A stretch of DNA of 64,000 bases from Hyphomicrobiales bacterium. GTDB lineage: Bacteria; Pseudomonadota; Alphaproteobacteria; Rhizobiales; Xanthobacteraceae. Position 1 is the stretch's first letter; each line of letters begins with the position of its first letter. Positions 44,817 to 58,425 of the stretch are shown in pieces. The notes under the pieces are model-generated. The model made no database searches. It worked only from the letters and a program-made list of their open reading frames with translations, and had not been told where the DNA came from. The stretch lies in assembly GCA_021732215.1 (NCBI GenBank), contig JAKFVL010000020.1, positions 62,001-126,000 of the forward strand, read 5' to 3'. The translations under genes and the position numbers were made by a program.

Positions 44817-46652
44817 ATGACCGCTATGTTAATCCACTACATGGCGCCGATCATGTTCGCCTCGCTGGTGGTCTTTCTCCTGCTCGGCTACCCGGTTGCA
44901 TTCTCTCTCGCGGCGAACGGTTTGCTGTTTGCGTTCATCGGCATCGAGCTCGGCCTGTTCCGGCCGGATTTCCTGCAAGCCCTGCCCGAGCGCGTTTACG
45001 GCGTGATGAACAACGACACGCTGCTGGCTATTCCATTCTTCACATTCATGGGCCTTGTCCTCGAACGATCAGGCATGGCCGAAGATTTGCTCGAGACGAT
45101 CGGCCAGTTGTTCGGCAGCATTCGAGGCGGCATAGCCTATGCGGTGATCTTCGTCGGCGCATTGCTTGCGGCGACGACAGGCGTCGTCGCCGCCTCCGTA
45201 ATTTCGATGGGACTGATTTCGCTACCGATCATGCTTCGCTACGGCTACGATCGCCGCGTCGCCACCGGCGTCATCGCCGCGTCCGGCACGCTGGCCCAGA
45301 TCATCCCGCCGTCGCTGGTTTTGATCGTGATGGCTGACCAGCTCGGACGCTCCGTCGGCGACATGTACGAAGGCGCCTTCATTCCCGGGATCGTTTTGTC
45401 GACGCTGTATGCGCTGTATATTTTTGGCGTTACGGTGTTCTACCCGCAAGCCACTCCCGGACTGCCACTCGAAGCGCAAACATTACGCGAGCCGGAAACG
45501 GCTCATCATCCTCTCATCGCCCCGCTGGCTCTGCTTTCAGCCGCTGCTACCTCTTATTTCTTCGTCGTCAAGCTCGGGCTGTTTAACTGGACGTCACCTG
45601 TCTTCAGCAAGATCGCCGACAGTCCCCTGCTGCTTCATGGCTTCTGGTCTGCCATCGTGTTTGGCGTTCTGATTACGGCCTTCAAGGGCATCATTCGGAC
45701 GATGACGATATCGCTCTATGCGGTCCTCGTCGGCGCCATCACGATCGCTATCATCGCGATGAGTTTCACCAAAGTGAAACCTGGCGCCGACTATGTCGTG
45801 CTTACGATGTCGATTACGGTTGCGGTCGCATTTACTCTCGCCGTCATCAATCGCGTGATCGGACTCAAGCTGCTTTCGAAACTGGCCGAGCAGGTCGTTT
45901 TCGTCATGGTGCCTCCACTCGGACTTATCTTCCTGGTGCTCGGCACGATTTTCATCGGCGTTGCAACGCCCACCGAAGGCGGCGCCATGGGCGCGCTCGG
46001 AGCGATGGTTCTTGCGGTCATGAAAGGGAGACTGTCGTGGGATTTGACACGTCAGGCAGCGGAATCGACAGCGAAGCTCTCGGCCTTCGTGATCTTTATC
46101 CTGATCGGCGCCCGCGTGTTCTCGTTGACGTTCTATGGCGTCGATGGCCATCGTTGGGTTGAAGAACTGCTGGTGTCGCTGCCCGGTGGTCAGGTCGGCT
46201 TCCTGATCTTCGTCAACGCGATGGTCTTTATCCTTGCCTTCTTCCTCGATTTCTTCGAACTGGCCTTCATCGTGATTCCGCTGCTTGGACCCGCCGCAGA
46301 AAAGCTCGGTATCGATCTGATCTGGTTTGGCGTGATCCTTGGCGTCAACATGCAGACGTCATTCATGCATCCGCCATTCGGATTCGCATTGTTCTACCTG
46401 CGCTCCGTCGCGCCGAAGACTTCGTATCTGGACAAGGTCAGCGGCAAACAAATGGAAGCTGTGACGACAGGTCAGATTTACTGGGGAGCCGTGCCCTTCG
46501 TCGTTATCCAGGTCATCATGGTCGGACTGGTGATCGCATTTCCGGCAATGGTCATGCATTACAAGGGCGTAGCTTCGACAATTGATCCGTCGACGATCAG
46601 GATCGAAGTGCCGCAAATCGAGCTACCGCCGCTGGATCTCAATCTGAAGTAG
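44817..46652 (+). CDS. TRAP transporter large permease (DctM/FcbT3-like)
   Basis: This 611-residue protein is the channel subunit. Typical DctM signatures are present: NNDTLLAIPFFTFMGLVLERSGMAEDLL, ASGTLAQIIPPSLVLIVMADQLG and IFIGVATPTEGGAMGALGA. It is about 180 residues longer than ordinary DctM because of an extra helical block at about residues 215-350, as in the COG4664 (FcbT3) subgroup named for mannitol and chloroaromatic compounds. Its substrate is probably an organic acid but is not determined. A bidirectional terminator follows; the receptor genes face it on the other strand. Confidence 0.9.
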   Translation: MTAMLIHYMAPIMFASLVVFLLLGYPVAFSLAANGLLFAFIGIELGLFRPDFLQALPERVYGVMNNDTLLAIPFFTFMGLVLERSGMAEDLLETIGQLFGSIRGGIAYAVIFVGALLAATTGVVAASVISMGLISLPIMLRYGYDRRVATGVIAASGTLAQIIPPSLVLIVMADQLGRSVGDMYEGAFIPGIVLSTLYALYIFGVTVFYPQATPGLPLEAQTLREPETAHHPLIAPLALLSAAATSYFFVVKLGLFNWTSPVFSKIADSPLLLHGFWSAIVFGVLITAFKGIIRTMTISLYAVLVGAITIAIIAMSFTKVKPGADYVVLTMSITVAVAFTLAVINRVIGLKLLSKLAEQVVFVMVPPLGLIFLVLGTIFIGVATPTEGGAMGALGAMVLAVMKGRLSWDLTRQAAESTAKLSAFVIFILIGARVFSLTFYGVDGHRWVEELLVSLPGGQVGFLIFVNAMVFILAFFLDFFELAFIVIPLLGPAAEKLGIDLIWFGVILGVNMQTSFMHPPFGFALFYLRSVAPKTSYLDKVSGKQMEAVTTGQIYWGAVPFVVIQVIMVGLVIAFPAMVMHYKGVASTIDPSTIRIEVPQIELPPLDLNLK

Positions 46653-46686
46653 TTGCTCCGCCGTCACGTAGCGCCCTTGAGATGTC

Positions 46687-46722
46687 AAAAAGCCCGACCC
46701 TTTTGAGGGCCGGGCTTCTTCT
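46687..46722. terminator. Bidirectional rho-independent terminator between dctM-like and receptor genes
   Basis: Arms AAGCCCG (46690-46696) and CGGGCTT (46711-46717), extended by CCC/GGG inside across one mismatch, close a TTTTGA loop. A T-rich run follows on the plus strand (CTTCTTCTTG) and AAAAA precedes it, giving a U-run on the minus strand. It can end both the permease transcript and the convergent receptor transcript. Confidence 0.82.
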
Positions 46723-46739
46723 TGGGCAAGTCTCTGGGA

Positions 46740-50384
<3,645 letters not shown>

Positions 50385-50475
50385 AAAAAGTCTCCCGGAC
50401 CGTATGCCTGCGCCGCTGTCATGACGCCGTGCATCGGTCCGGTCAACACTCTCCTTGCCGCTTGCGGTTAAACGA

Positions 50476-52347
50476 TCAGCGGCAAATTCGCTGTCCGTCG
50501 ATCACGACGCAGCGAGGGGCAGCCGGATTGGCTGCCGGGCCACGAAGCTGGATCTGGCCCGGCCCGCGCGGACCCTGCTGAGCATTGGCCAGCCGGCCAT
50601 TGGGCTGAATGCGCCCTGACGGACCGATCTGGAGCTGCGGTCGCAGTCCACCCTGCTGGAACTGGTTACCGTCGCGCAGGGGTCGGCGAGCATTCTCGTC
50701 AAACCGGCGGTCGATTCTCACCCTGCCATCGTTCGGCGTCACGATGCGGCCTTCCGGGCTGATGGCGGCATTTGGGCGTCCATCGAAACGGCCCGGACGG
50801 CGGATTTCAAACCCGTCCTGTTTCTTCAAATCGGCAGGCGGCAGGACGGCGATCGTGTTGCCGTTCGGGCGCGCGGGCGAGGTGATCCGATCCTGATCTC
50901 TGACAGGCAACTTGACATCCAGCAGGCTCTTGCCCGGCGGCGGAGCCTGGACCTGCCCGTTCGGCAATTCTGCCTGCTTGCTTGCGTTAGAGTTCTGCGC
51001 CTTCGAGAAGTCGAGTTGCTTGACCACATCGAGCTTCACATTCGGCAACGGCTTCGGCGGCGGCACCGGCAGCAACGTCAGTTTGACCTGCGGAGCAAGT
51101 TGCGCCGGCACTATCAGTTTCGTCGGCTGGTAGAGCGGCATCGCCTTCGGCTGCAGTTGCAGCTTGAGCGCGGCCTGGGCATACTGGCTGTTCGCGTACT
51201 TGCTGTAAAAAGACTGATAAGCAGCCGGCGAGTTGGCGAGCACGGCGTTGTACCAGGCAATCGACATCATCTTGGCGGCAAGCAGCGCACGGATGCGGAA
51301 TAGCATCGGATCGTGCGGATACAGCTCGATAAATTCCTCATAATACTCGACCGAGTCTTCCGCGACGACATACTCATACGCATCGCGCTGGGGACGGCCA
51401 CGGAGCGCCTGCGGCGCGTAGGCTGCTTTCACCGGCGCCGGCTTGATGGACGCAGCCGCGGTGTTGCCGAAGAAATAGAAGTCGCCGGTCAACGACGAGC
51501 TTTCCCAAGGGGTTTGACGGCCATCCGTTGCGTCGTTGACGAGCAAGCGCACCTTCTTGAAGAACTGCTCGATCGGAACGTTGGGCTGACGCGCCAGGCG
51601 CAGGAAAGCCGAGGTATAGGGGCTGTTGCTGCCGGTGCCGTCGTAGGCCTGCGTACCGGGCGCCGTTGAATAAGCGACGATCGAGCCGTTGGGCGCGTCG
51701 ACAATCGCAAGCCCTCGGCTGTCGTCTTTCAAGGCGTCGAACGGATCGTTGCGGCAAGCATCGAGGACGACGATGCGCATCCGGCTCGGCACCGCTTCCA
51801 GCGTCGCCATGATATCGACCAGACGAATCGTCGAGGCTTCGACATCGGCTTCGCGCAGAATTTTCGCATCGACCGGAACCAGGAAATTGTCGCCCGCGAC
51901 CTGTAGGCCGTGGCCCGCGTAATAAACGAACGCCACCGTGTCCGGTCCGCGCTTTGCAATCTTGCCGGCGAAATCCTGAATCACCTGGATCATATTGTCG
52001 TGGTCGAGGTCGATCCCCGATGTCACTTCGAAGCCGGCGGTGGTCAGAAGGTCGGCGACCTGCTTTGCGTCACGGGCCGGATTGATAAGAGGCGTCGCAT
52101 TGGCATAAGCGCCATTGCCGATAACCAGCGCGACCCTCTGCTCCGGTCCCTTGGCCCGTGGATTGCCGATATTGGCCGGATGCGGGGCTTCCCGAACCTC
52201 CTGAGAGGCAGAGGAGGAAGTGGTCTCGGCCGGTACGACATCGATCGTCCGGCTTTCACCTTGCGCATGGACCGGGCCGGCGAGCAGCATCAGCGCGAGG
52301 CCGAGCACGGCCCCACATATCGTCGGCACGTTTGTCAGCCTGCTCAT
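50476..52347 (-). CDS. Exported caspase-like peptidase (C14 family)
   Basis: This 623-residue protein has a signal peptide (cut near GPVHAQ, residue 29) and a caspase-like domain at about residues 68-290. The catalytic dyad is His146 in VYYAGHGLQ and Cys198 in VVLDACRNDPF. A linker and a middle helical part follow. The last 180 residues are Pro/Arg/Gln/Asn-rich and repetitive, probably disordered, ending in CVVIDGQRICR with two cysteines. Bacterial caspase-like proteins act in proteolysis or stress responses; substrate and trigger are not known. It diverges from the histidine kinase gene. Confidence 0.88.
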   Translation of the reverse strand: MSRLTNVPTICGAVLGLALMLLAGPVHAQGESRTIDVVPAETTSSSASQEVREAPHPANIGNPRAKGPEQRVALVIGNGAYANATPLINPARDAKQVADLLTTAGFEVTSGIDLDHDNMIQVIQDFAGKIAKRGPDTVAFVYYAGHGLQVAGDNFLVPVDAKILREADVEASTIRLVDIMATLEAVPSRMRIVVLDACRNDPFDALKDDSRGLAIVDAPNGSIVAYSTAPGTQAYDGTGSNSPYTSAFLRLARQPNVPIEQFFKKVRLLVNDATDGRQTPWESSSLTGDFYFFGNTAAASIKPAPVKAAYAPQALRGRPQRDAYEYVVAEDSVEYYEEFIELYPHDPMLFRIRALLAAKMMSIAWYNAVLANSPAAYQSFYSKYANSQYAQAALKLQLQPKAMPLYQPTKLIVPAQLAPQVKLTLLPVPPPKPLPNVKLDVVKQLDFSKAQNSNASKQAELPNGQVQAPPPGKSLLDVKLPVRDQDRITSPARPNGNTIAVLPPADLKKQDGFEIRRPGRFDGRPNAAISPEGRIVTPNDGRVRIDRRFDENARRPLRDGNQFQQGGLRPQLQIGPSGRIQPNGRLANAQQGPRGPGQIQLRGPAANPAAPRCVVIDGQRICR

Positions 52348-52606
52348 GGTCTTCCCCTGATCTTGCCTGGTCTTTTCTGGGCAAAAAAATTCTTCCGCCA
52401 GATTCGTCGCGGGACGACCGGACGGGGTTCAAATCGTCCGAAACGCTGGAGGAACCGGCTTTTCAGGTGAGGACCGCCGCAGAGCGATTAATCGTGCGTT
52501 AACGTGATTATCTTGAGGTTTAAGGCAGCCCTTAATGATTTCGCGCGACAGATAGGGCTCGGCAAAATGTCACGTTGCGTCAGCGTTTCCCAGTTGTGCC
52601 CAGTCG

Positions 52607-54205
52607 ATGAGCGAACCACTCGAACGGCCCGAAGTTGTTGAGGTTTCCAGCGATTCCGCACCGCCGCCACCGGTCCGGCGCCGGACCGCCGCGCAGCGCG
52701 TCCGCGAAGCACGTGACCGCATCACATCCACGAGCGGAACCCGGCCCGCGTTTGACCACGAGCTGTTGCGTCAATACGCCCAGACCCGGATCTCGGCGTC
52801 TCTGGTCATCATGCTGCTCACTGCTGCCAATGGCGTCCTGTTCAGCCTTTGGATAGAGCCTTACAACGCAGCAGCATGGACGACCGGCGTTTTCGGTCTG
52901 CATCTGATCATCGTCCGCTCCTGCAAGACGTATCTCGCCGAGACGCCCACTCCGGCAACCACCCGTAAATGGCAGCGGCGCTTTATCCTGCTCGATCTCG
53001 TTTACGGGCTGGCGTGGGCGGCAATTCTTGTGCAGCCAGCCAACAATGACATCGTCTCGAACACGCTATTGATGGTCGTGATGCTGTTGGTGGTCGCGGT
53101 GTCGAGCATGGTCGCGGCGAATCTGCCGATGGCTGCATTCGCGGCGACCGTACCGGTCACGTCGGCGATCGCCCTCACCTTTACATTGCGCGGCTCATTG
53201 GACGCCTACATTCTGGCTCTGCTGGCGGTTGCTGCGGAAGGTTACTTCAGTCTGCTGGCCCATCGGCTGCACTCGACCACCTTCTCTACGCTGGAAGCAC
53301 GCGCCGAGAAGGACGCGCTGATCGGCGAGCTCGAGCAGGCGAAGGCCATATCTGACGAAGCACGCTTTCGCGCCGAGGCCGCCAACATCTCGAAATCCCG
53401 TTTCCTGGCCCAGATGAGCCACGAGCTGCGCACGCCGCTCAATGCCATTCTCGGATTTTCGGAAGTGATGAAGAGCGAGATTTTTGGCGCGCATTCGGTC
53501 GCCGTCTACAAGGACTATTCGAGCGATATTCATAACTCGGGCGTCCACTTGCTGAACCTGATCAATGAAATTCTCGATCTTTCAAGGATCGAGGCCGGCC
53601 GGTACGAGCTGAATGAAGAGGCCGTGTCGATCACGCACGTAGTGTCCGACTGCCATCATCTTTTGAAGTTGCGTGCGTCGAGCCGTGACATCACCATCCA
53701 TGAGGTGTTCGAGCTGGACATGCCCCGGGTTTGGGCTGACGAACGCGCCACACGCCAGATCGTGCTCAACCTGCTGTCGAACTCGATCAAGTTCACGCCG
53801 CGCGGCGGCGAAATCTGGCTCAAGGCCGGCTGGACCGCGTCTGGCGGCCAATACCTGAGTTGCAAGGATAATGGCTCAGGGATTCCGGAAGACGAAATAC
53901 CGATCGTGCTGGCCTCGTTCGGTCAGGGATCGAATTCAATCAAGTCTGCCGAACAAGGCGCCGGCCTCGGCCTTCCGATCGCCAAGAGCCTCATCGATAT
54001 GCACGGCGGTACGCTGACGCTGAAATCGAAACTGCGGATTGGCACAGAGGTCATTGTGACGTTTCCGCCTGAGCGCGTCATGTCGGCGCTCGCGCCGGTG
54101 GAGGAGCCTACGCCGTCAATTCAGCCGGAATGGCCGGAGGACACTTCGGGCAACAGGCAACGGGCACGCAACACACCGATCATGAACGCCGGTACCGGAC
54201 TTTGA
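52607..54205 (+). CDS. Membrane sensor histidine kinase (PleC/DivJ-like)
   Basis: This 532-residue kinase has six or seven hydrophobic helices at residues 60-220, followed by a coiled segment and a HisKA domain with the phosphorylated His272 in MSHELRTPLNA. The ATPase domain has RQIVLNLLSNSIKFTPRGG (N box), DNGSGIPEDEI (G1) and GAGLGLPIAKSLIDMHGG (G2). The region KSEIFGAHSVAVYKDYSSDI after the His resembles PleC/DivJ/PdhS kinases that set cell-cycle phosphorylation. No response regulator is adjacent, so a partner such as DivK/PleD is only inferred. Confidence 0.89.
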   Translation: MSEPLERPEVVEVSSDSAPPPPVRRRTAAQRVREARDRITSTSGTRPAFDHELLRQYAQTRISASLVIMLLTAANGVLFSLWIEPYNAAAWTTGVFGLHLIIVRSCKTYLAETPTPATTRKWQRRFILLDLVYGLAWAAILVQPANNDIVSNTLLMVVMLLVVAVSSMVAANLPMAAFAATVPVTSAIALTFTLRGSLDAYILALLAVAAEGYFSLLAHRLHSTTFSTLEARAEKDALIGELEQAKAISDEARFRAEAANISKSRFLAQMSHELRTPLNAILGFSEVMKSEIFGAHSVAVYKDYSSDIHNSGVHLLNLINEILDLSRIEAGRYELNEEAVSITHVVSDCHHLLKLRASSRDITIHEVFELDMPRVWADERATRQIVLNLLSNSIKFTPRGGEIWLKAGWTASGGQYLSCKDNGSGIPEDEIPIVLASFGQGSNSIKSAEQGAGLGLPIAKSLIDMHGGTLTLKSKLRIGTEVIVTFPPERVMSALAPVEEPTPSIQPEWPEDTSGNRQRARNTPIMNAGTGL

Positions 54206-54337
54206 CTGCAAATGATCCCGGCGACTGCACGCACCTGAACATCACGCAAATGCGACTTCATCAACGGCACGCGCCAATCGGACCGCATACCCAAACCAGG
54301 GCTTGCACGAACCCACGGATTGATCTCAATACCGGCC

Positions 54338-54550
54338 ATGGCGATCGACACACCCTGCATCGCGGTCTGTTTCATCGATCCGCGAACCGATCTTTGCGCG
54401 GGCTGCGGGCGTACGCTTCCGGAGATCGCAAAGTGGCATCGGATCGAAAGCAGCGAGCGCCTCGCGATCATGGCGACGCTATCGCAACGCATGGCCGCGG
54501 CGGGAATGCCGCCTGCCCCCAGCCGCAACCGGAAAACCGGCCAGTCCTGA
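54338..54550 (+). CDS. DUF1289 small cysteine protein
   Basis: This 70-residue protein has four cysteines in C-x3-C-x8-C-x2-C spacing (TPCIAVCFIDPRTDLCAGCG), followed by RTLPEIAKWHRI, which matches DUF1289, thought to hold a metal or iron-sulfur site. The frame opens at TTG 54320; ATG 54338 gives the family-like start MAIDTPCI. It is 10 bases ahead of the clan AA protease gene and probably co-transcribed with it. Confidence 0.85.
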   Translation: MAIDTPCIAVCFIDPRTDLCAGCGRTLPEIAKWHRIESSERLAIMATLSQRMAAAGMPPAPSRNRKTGQS

Positions 54551-54560
54551 CAGGTGAAGT

Positions 54561-55073
54561 GTGATCCGCATTGTCCTCGCGTTGATGGTGGTAGCCGTCC
54601 CGATCGGCGCCGTTCTGGCCTACGGCGATCCGAACGATCTCGCGAGAACGACCCGGGCGATTTCGTACGCTTTCGGTGACGACGACGCGAAAGCGCTACG
54701 CTTGGTGGAGATCAAGCGGCGCGACAATGGCGAGTTCAAACTGCGGGCGAAGATCAATGGCGCCAATGCGCCAATGATCATCGATACGGGCGCGACCTCG
54801 GTGGTCCTGACCTACGAGACCGCGAAGGCGGCCGGCCTGCCGCTCGAATTGCTGGTCTTTAATGTCGATCTGGAAACAGCCGGCGGCCGCACCCGTGCCG
54901 CAAAGCTGACGATCGACAGCCTCGCCATCGGCAAACTGGCCGAGCATGGAGTTCCTGCGCTCGTGGTGCCTAAAGGGCAGATGAAAACCAGCCTCCTTGG
55001 CATGAGCTTTCTGAACCGTCTGGAGAGCTGGGAAGTGCGCGCTGACAGGCTCGAGCTGCGCGGCTATCCATAA
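54561..55073 (+). CDS. Clan AA retropepsin-like aspartic protease (TIGR02281-type)
   Basis: This 170-residue protein has an N-terminal membrane or signal segment (MIRIVLALMVVAVPIGAVLA) and a retropepsin-like domain. The catalytic motif IDTGATSVVL has Asp75; the later strand SLLGMSFLNRLESWEVR fits the family. It should work as a dimer in the periplasm. The start is GTG 54561 with an AGGTGAAG site. It follows the DUF1289 gene closely and converges with dusA after 5 bases. Confidence 0.87.
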   Translation: MIRIVLALMVVAVPIGAVLAYGDPNDLARTTRAISYAFGDDDAKALRLVEIKRRDNGEFKLRAKINGANAPMIIDTGATSVVLTYETAKAAGLPLELLVFNVDLETAGGRTRAAKLTIDSLAIGKLAEHGVPALVVPKGQMKTSLLGMSFLNRLESWEVRADRLELRGYP

Positions 55074-55078
55074 CCCCG

Positions 55079-56074
<996 letters not shown>

Positions 56075-56169
56075 TAAACTGGTCTTTTTTGTCCAGGCTA
56101 CAAACAATGGATTGTGAACGGCGCAGCCAGCTTTTTCTGCCTCATCCGCGTATCTATCCAGTGTCGGGG

Positions 56170-56180
56170 AGTATGATACT
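56170..56180. promoter_or_regulatory. Short perfect palindrome before the metal-efflux cluster
   Basis: AGTATGATACT is an odd perfect palindrome centred on base 56175, ending 9 bases before the first ATG of the cluster. TATGAT within it also resembles a -10 box, but no -35 match is seen at the right distance. A regulator-binding site is possible but unproven. Confidence 0.3.
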
Positions 56181-56189
56181 ATTAGCACC

Positions 56190-56480
56190 ATGAGCGTGAA
56201 ACGAAAGCTTTGGCAGTTTGCATGTGCGGCGATGGTTCTGATCGCCGTTCAGTTCGCGCCTGCCTTGGCCCGCGCTCATGGCAACCACGACCACGGCACT
56301 GGCGCGCATGGCGTTCACGCCCATCATGGAGCCGTTTCCCATGCGATCGCGCTCCATGGAACGAAAGCATCCCGGACCTTGTCGCCGCCATCCATCGCCG
56401 GCCTCGAAACTCCAGCCAAATCCGAACTGGTCCTGACAGCGAATCAGGACAACGGCTCGTTGACGAACGACACGGATTGA
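56190..56480 (+). CDS. Exported His-rich protein, cut by an in-frame TGA
   Basis: This reads 96 residues from ATG 56190 to TGA 56478. The N-terminus is a signal peptide (MSVKRKLWQFACAAMVLIAV, cut near ARAHG), and the mature start is HGNHDHGTGAHGVHAHHGAV, eight histidines in a 20-residue run, as expected for a metal-binding periplasmic protein. It leads a cluster with an RND adaptor and pump. The frame continues unbroken after the TGA for 58 codons with a cysteine-rich block, so the natural product may be 155 residues. The annotated stop may therefore be a nonsense mutation or a recoded codon (see finding). Family is not recognised with certainty. Confidence 0.7.
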   Translation: MSVKRKLWQFACAAMVLIAVQFAPALARAHGNHDHGTGAHGVHAHHGAVSHAIALHGTKASRTLSPPSIAGLETPAKSELVLTANQDNGSLTNDTD

Positions 56481-56657
56481 TGCGTCAGCGGATGCTGCAG
56501 CAAAGGCATCGGCTGCTGTAGCGCCGCGGCTCTCGCATCGGCATCGCAAAGCCCGCCCGTTTCCCCACGTTCGCGCCGTCTCGATCTGGCCGGTCCGATT
56601 CTTATTCTGGGAACGGAACCAGAAAGCCTTCGCAAACCTCCTCGACACCTCGCCTGA
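56481..56657 (+). other. In-frame cysteine-rich continuation of the His-rich gene
   Basis: Directly after the TGA the same frame reads CVSGCCSKGIGCC and then about 45 more residues, ending RKPPRHLA before a TGA at 56655-56657. The five cysteines lie in one single and two paired positions, a pattern that looks selected rather than random. The segment fills most of the otherwise empty 250 bases before the adaptor gene at 56731. About 57% of its third codon positions are G or C by hand count, so codon bias alone does not decide whether it is translated. Confidence 0.55.
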
Positions 56658-56730
56658 GCGACGACATCGCTGCGAGTCTGCGTTGCAGATCGCGTGAGCG
56701 ACGAAGTTTCTTTTCAGGTGAGGAATCGAT

Positions 56731-58413
56731 ATGTACTCGTTTTTGCGCGCGGCGCTGTATCTGGCTGCTGTGCCGTTGTTCTTCCAGGCTGCTGCGCCCG
56801 TGCTGGCACACGACGGTCATGACCACAATGCGCCGGCTCCAGCCCCGATCGCCAGCATTGCACCTCGCGCCGAAGCCACCTCAGAAACGCACGAACTGGT
56901 CACGGTCGCCCGCGACGGCGTGCTTTCAATCTACGTCGATCGATTCCAGACCAACGAACCGGTCGATGGAGCGACGATCGATGTTGAAACCCCTGCCGGA
57001 CCGCAAACCGTCGGCGGCAAATCCGGCGAGCCCTATCGACTCGATGCTCCGTGGTCGGGCAAGGCCGGCTCATACGATCTGATATTTACGATCACGACCA
57101 ACGGCAATATCGACATCCTGCCGCTGACACTGGTCATTCCGCGCAACGACGCAGTCGGCAAGAACGGCGTCACTCCATTCGCCATCGCGGATGGTATCCG
57201 GCAGCAATTCGGGCACGATATCTCAGGCATCCTTGTAGCGCTGTTCGGCGGATTTGCGGCCGGCATCGGTGCGATGCTGTTGCTGTGGCGTCGAAGCGCA
57301 GCCGCACTCGTTCTGGTGGTGACCGGGACGCTTGTTCTCTTCAGTGGTCCATTACACGCCCACGATGGCGACGATCACTCGAAATCCACGCCCGCCGTAT
57401 CAGCACCTGCGGTTCGCGATCTCGCTCAACGCCTTCCCGACGGCGGCGTCTTCGTCCCGAAGAGTACACAACGCATTCTCGCACTCCGTACCGCGATGAC
57501 TGAGTCCAAAGCGCACAGCCGTGCGATTGAATTGCCGGGACGGATCATTCCCGATCCCAATGCCAGCGGATTCGTTCAAGCCTCCGTCGGAGGACGCCTC
57601 TCGGCCCCGCCGGGCGGATTTCCAAGACTCGGAATGCCGGTGAAGAAAGGCGATGTGCTGGCTTACGTCGAGCCGCCGCTTCAGGCCATCGATTTATCCG
57701 ACATGCGTCAACGACAGGGCGAACTCGACCAGCAGATTTCCATCGTCGAGCGCCGGCTCGCCCGCTTTGAATCCCTCGCACCCAGCGGAGCTATCGCTCG
57801 CTCGCAACTGGAGGAAACCCGGCTGGAGCTTCAGGGGCTAAAGGACAGGCGCAGCTCGCTCGACAGGGTGCGCCGCGAGCCTGAAGCCTTGACGGCGCCA
57901 GTGGACGGCGTGATTGCCGAAGGCACACCGGTCGCCGGACAGATCGCCCAGTCCAACGCGGTGATCTTCCATATCGTCGATCCCGCCAAGCTATGGGTCG
58001 AAGCCCGCAGTTTTGATGCGCTCGCAGGCGTCCGCAGCGCGACCGCGAATATTGGTAGCCATCGCGTCGTCACGCTCTCTTACCGTGGTTCGGGATTCGC
58101 CGACCGAAACCAGTCGATTCCGGTCCAGTTCGCGATCGAGGGCGATCACTCGGGGCTGCGCGCAGGCCAGTTCGTGACCGTCCTTGCGACAACCGGAGAG
58201 GAAAAGTTCGGCCTGGCGATACCGCGCTCTAGTCTGGTGCGCAACGCCAACGGACAGGAGGTCGTCTACGAACATGTCGCGGCTGAGCGCTTCGAGCAGC
58301 GGCCGGTCCGGATCGAGCCGCTCGACGGCGACCGTGTCTTTGTTGCGGCAGGCCTCGCGCAGGGCAAGCGCCTTGTCGTGCAAGGCGCCGAGCTTCTCGA
58401 TCAAGTGCGCTGA
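56731..58413 (+). CDS. RND periplasmic adaptor (CzcB/CusB-like) with an extended N-terminus
   Basis: This 560-residue membrane-fusion protein couples the pump to an outer-membrane channel. It begins with a signal-like segment and HDGHDHNAP, then a beta-rich domain of about 100 residues, then two hydrophobic helices (about residues 163-205) and a second HAHDGDDH stretch. The adaptor core follows (from about residue 230): a lipoyl-type part GGRLSAPPGGFPRLGMPVKKGDVLAYVEPP, a coiled hairpin DMRQRQGELDQQISIVERRL, and PVDGVIAEGTPVAGQIAQSN. The N-terminal 220 residues are not part of a standard adaptor and suggest a fused sensor or metal-binding module. A site AGGTGAGG precedes the ATG. Confidence 0.88.
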   Translation: MYSFLRAALYLAAVPLFFQAAAPVLAHDGHDHNAPAPAPIASIAPRAEATSETHELVTVARDGVLSIYVDRFQTNEPVDGATIDVETPAGPQTVGGKSGEPYRLDAPWSGKAGSYDLIFTITTNGNIDILPLTLVIPRNDAVGKNGVTPFAIADGIRQQFGHDISGILVALFGGFAAGIGAMLLLWRRSAAALVLVVTGTLVLFSGPLHAHDGDDHSKSTPAVSAPAVRDLAQRLPDGGVFVPKSTQRILALRTAMTESKAHSRAIELPGRIIPDPNASGFVQASVGGRLSAPPGGFPRLGMPVKKGDVLAYVEPPLQAIDLSDMRQRQGELDQQISIVERRLARFESLAPSGAIARSQLEETRLELQGLKDRRSSLDRVRREPEALTAPVDGVIAEGTPVAGQIAQSNAVIFHIVDPAKLWVEARSFDALAGVRSATANIGSHRVVTLSYRGSGFADRNQSIPVQFAIEGDHSGLRAGQFVTVLATTGEEKFGLAIPRSSLVRNANGQEVVYEHVAAERFEQRPVRIEPLDGDRVFVAAGLAQGKRLVVQGAELLDQVR

Positions 58414-58425
58414 GGAGGATGACAG

